From NCBI GenBank assembly GCA_035296085.1, contig DATHBP010000138.1:1-13005 (forward strand): a stretch of DNA of 13,005 nt, read 5' to 3'. Source of the stretch: DATHBP01 sp035296085. GTDB taxonomy: Bacteria > Actinomycetota > Actinomycetes > Propionibacteriales > Nocardioidaceae. Shown in pieces: positions 12,316-13,005 of the stretch. How positions within the stretch are numbered: the stretch's first letter is position 1; each line of letters begins with the position of its first letter. The notes beneath the pieces were generated by a model that saw only the letters and a program-made list of their open reading frames with translations, did not search any database and had not been told where the DNA came from. A program made the position numbers and the translations under genes.

Positions 12316-13005
12316 TCAGGCGTCGAGGAGTACGGCGGTGGTGGTGGCGTCGGGGTCTGGTGTGGGCGGTGGTGGCCGCTCGGGTTCGTGCGGCCATGCG
12401 CCGACGGGCTGGGGCTCGGCGTGCACGGAGTGGATGGTGCCGGTGGGCATGGTCCACTCGAACTCGCCGGGTTCGACTTGTTTCAGCTTCGCCAGCCCTA
12501 GGGTTTTGAGGCGGTGGTGGCGTCGGCACAGGCAGCCGAGGTTCGCATAGCTAGTGGGTCCGTCGGGGTGCGGGATGGTGTGGTCGGCGTCGCACAGCAC
12601 TGCGGCTCGGTGGCAGGTGGGGAACACGCAGGTGCGGTCCCGCGCATCGACGGCGAAGCCGAGCTTGGCGGTGCGAAACCGGCCCAGCTGGCTCACATCC
12701 AGCAGGGTGCCGGCTGGGTCGGTGAGCAGCCGGTAGACCAGGGTGCCCGGCTGGGCCAGGACCTCCCGCGCCAGGCTGGCGGGCACCGGCGCGCCGCTGC
12801 CGGACACCTCACCGGGGGTGTCGTCCATCCCGAGCAGCGACTGGACCGGCACCGTCACCGCCACCACCGGGGCCGGTGGCCGGCTGGAGGGGCCCGAGTG
12901 GGCGTCGGCGGAGTCGGCGCCGCTGTCAGCCGGCTGCCCGCTGGTGGCGCGGCCGAGCAGCCGGTCGACCATCAGGTCCACCCGGCGCTGCTCGATGCTG
13001 CGCGG
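12316..13005 (-). CDS. DUF222/HNH endonuclease domain protein (13E12-type), partial, N-terminus outside window
   Basis: The frame is open to the right edge, where the codons read PRSIEQRR before the in-frame GTG at 12981. The RR-DLMVDRLL pattern that follows belongs to the C-terminal part of a DUF222 domain, so the start is off-window and the GTG is internal. A Ser/Pro-rich variable linker follows. The C-terminal HNH domain has CVFPTC and CDADHTIPHPDG, then YANLGCLCRRHHRLKT, giving the zinc cysteines, DADH, the asparagine and the CRRHH histidines, all intact. The tail is proline-rich. Members are abundant, repeated families in actinobacterial genomes and are presumed nucleases; their role is unclear. 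The complete HNH motif argues against a decayed copy. Confidence 0.9.
   Translation of the reverse strand, partial: PRSIEQRRVDLMVDRLLGRATSGQPADSGADSADAHSGPSSRPPAPVVAVTVPVQSLLGMDDTPGEVSGSGAPVPASLAREVLAQPGTLVYRLLTDPAGTLLDVSQLGRFRTAKLGFAVDARDRTCVFPTCHRAAVLCDADHTIPHPDGPTSYANLGCLCRRHHRLKTLGLAKLKQVEPGEFEWTMPTGTIHSVHAEPQPVGAWPHEPERPPPPTPDPDATTTAVLLDA

Noticed and set aside
1..13005. CRISPR arrays, tRNA or rRNA genes, transposases, direct-repeat attachment sites
   Set aside because: No regularly spaced repeats, cloverleaf-like sequences or transposase motifs were found on reading both strands. A covariance-model or repeat search was not possible here.

Overview
The window is about 13 kb of very GC-rich DNA with short intergenic gaps, frequent GTG starts and 4-nt GTGA stop/start overlaps. 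Gene content (futalosine-independent menaquinone genes of actinobacterial length, a PLDc_N-type small membrane protein, a DUF4229-like protein and a DUF222/HNH protein) points to a high-GC actinobacterium. I cannot place it below phylum level from sequence alone. Most of the window is ordinary chromosomal housekeeping. I see no CRISPR array, insertion sequence, tRNA, rRNA or prophage gene.

Layout from left to right. Bases 3-323 hold the C-terminal end of a protein entering from the left, probably a MerR-type regulator. It converges on menG (320-1021, minus), and the two genes share one CTAG as their stops. A polyprenyl-phosphate sugar phosphotransferase for exopolysaccharide synthesis (1065-2690, minus) lies upstream of menG. 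A 214-bp divergent intergenic region separates it from menF (2905-4188, plus). menF is coupled by a one-base stop/start overlap to a metallo-beta-lactamase-fold hydrolase (4188-4817, plus). That pair converges on a minus-strand operon, menE-menC-menD (8515 down to 4831), in which both junctions are GTGA overlaps. menA (8574-9449, plus) diverges from menE and ends at a strong hairpin shared with a converging PatB/MalY-type aminotransferase (9488-10663, minus). The aminotransferase follows a DUF4229-like small membrane protein (10666-10932, minus) and a threonine/serine dehydratase-like enzyme (10949-11899, minus). A PLDc_N-type small membrane protein (11954-12298, plus) diverges from the dehydratase. 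At the right edge is the C-terminal part of a DUF222/HNH endonuclease (12316-13005, minus).

Together menF, menD, menC, menE, menA and menG cover chorismate to isochorismate, SEPHCHC, o-succinylbenzoate (OSB), OSB-CoA, prenylation of DHNA and final methylation. MenH (SHCHC synthase), MenB (DHNA-CoA synthase) and a recognised DHNA-CoA thioesterase are not in the window. The men genes sit in four transcription units of alternating orientation. menG, menF and menE, and also the dehydratase gene, each have a TANNNT -10-like hexamer ending 6-7 bases before the start codon. That is the arrangement expected of leaderless mRNAs.

No stretch over 300 bases lacks a gene. I found no clearly novel system. 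The points most worth checking are the repeated leaderless promoter architecture, the hydrolase coupled to menF, and the interruption of the men locus by an exopolysaccharide gene with an unusual charged insert.
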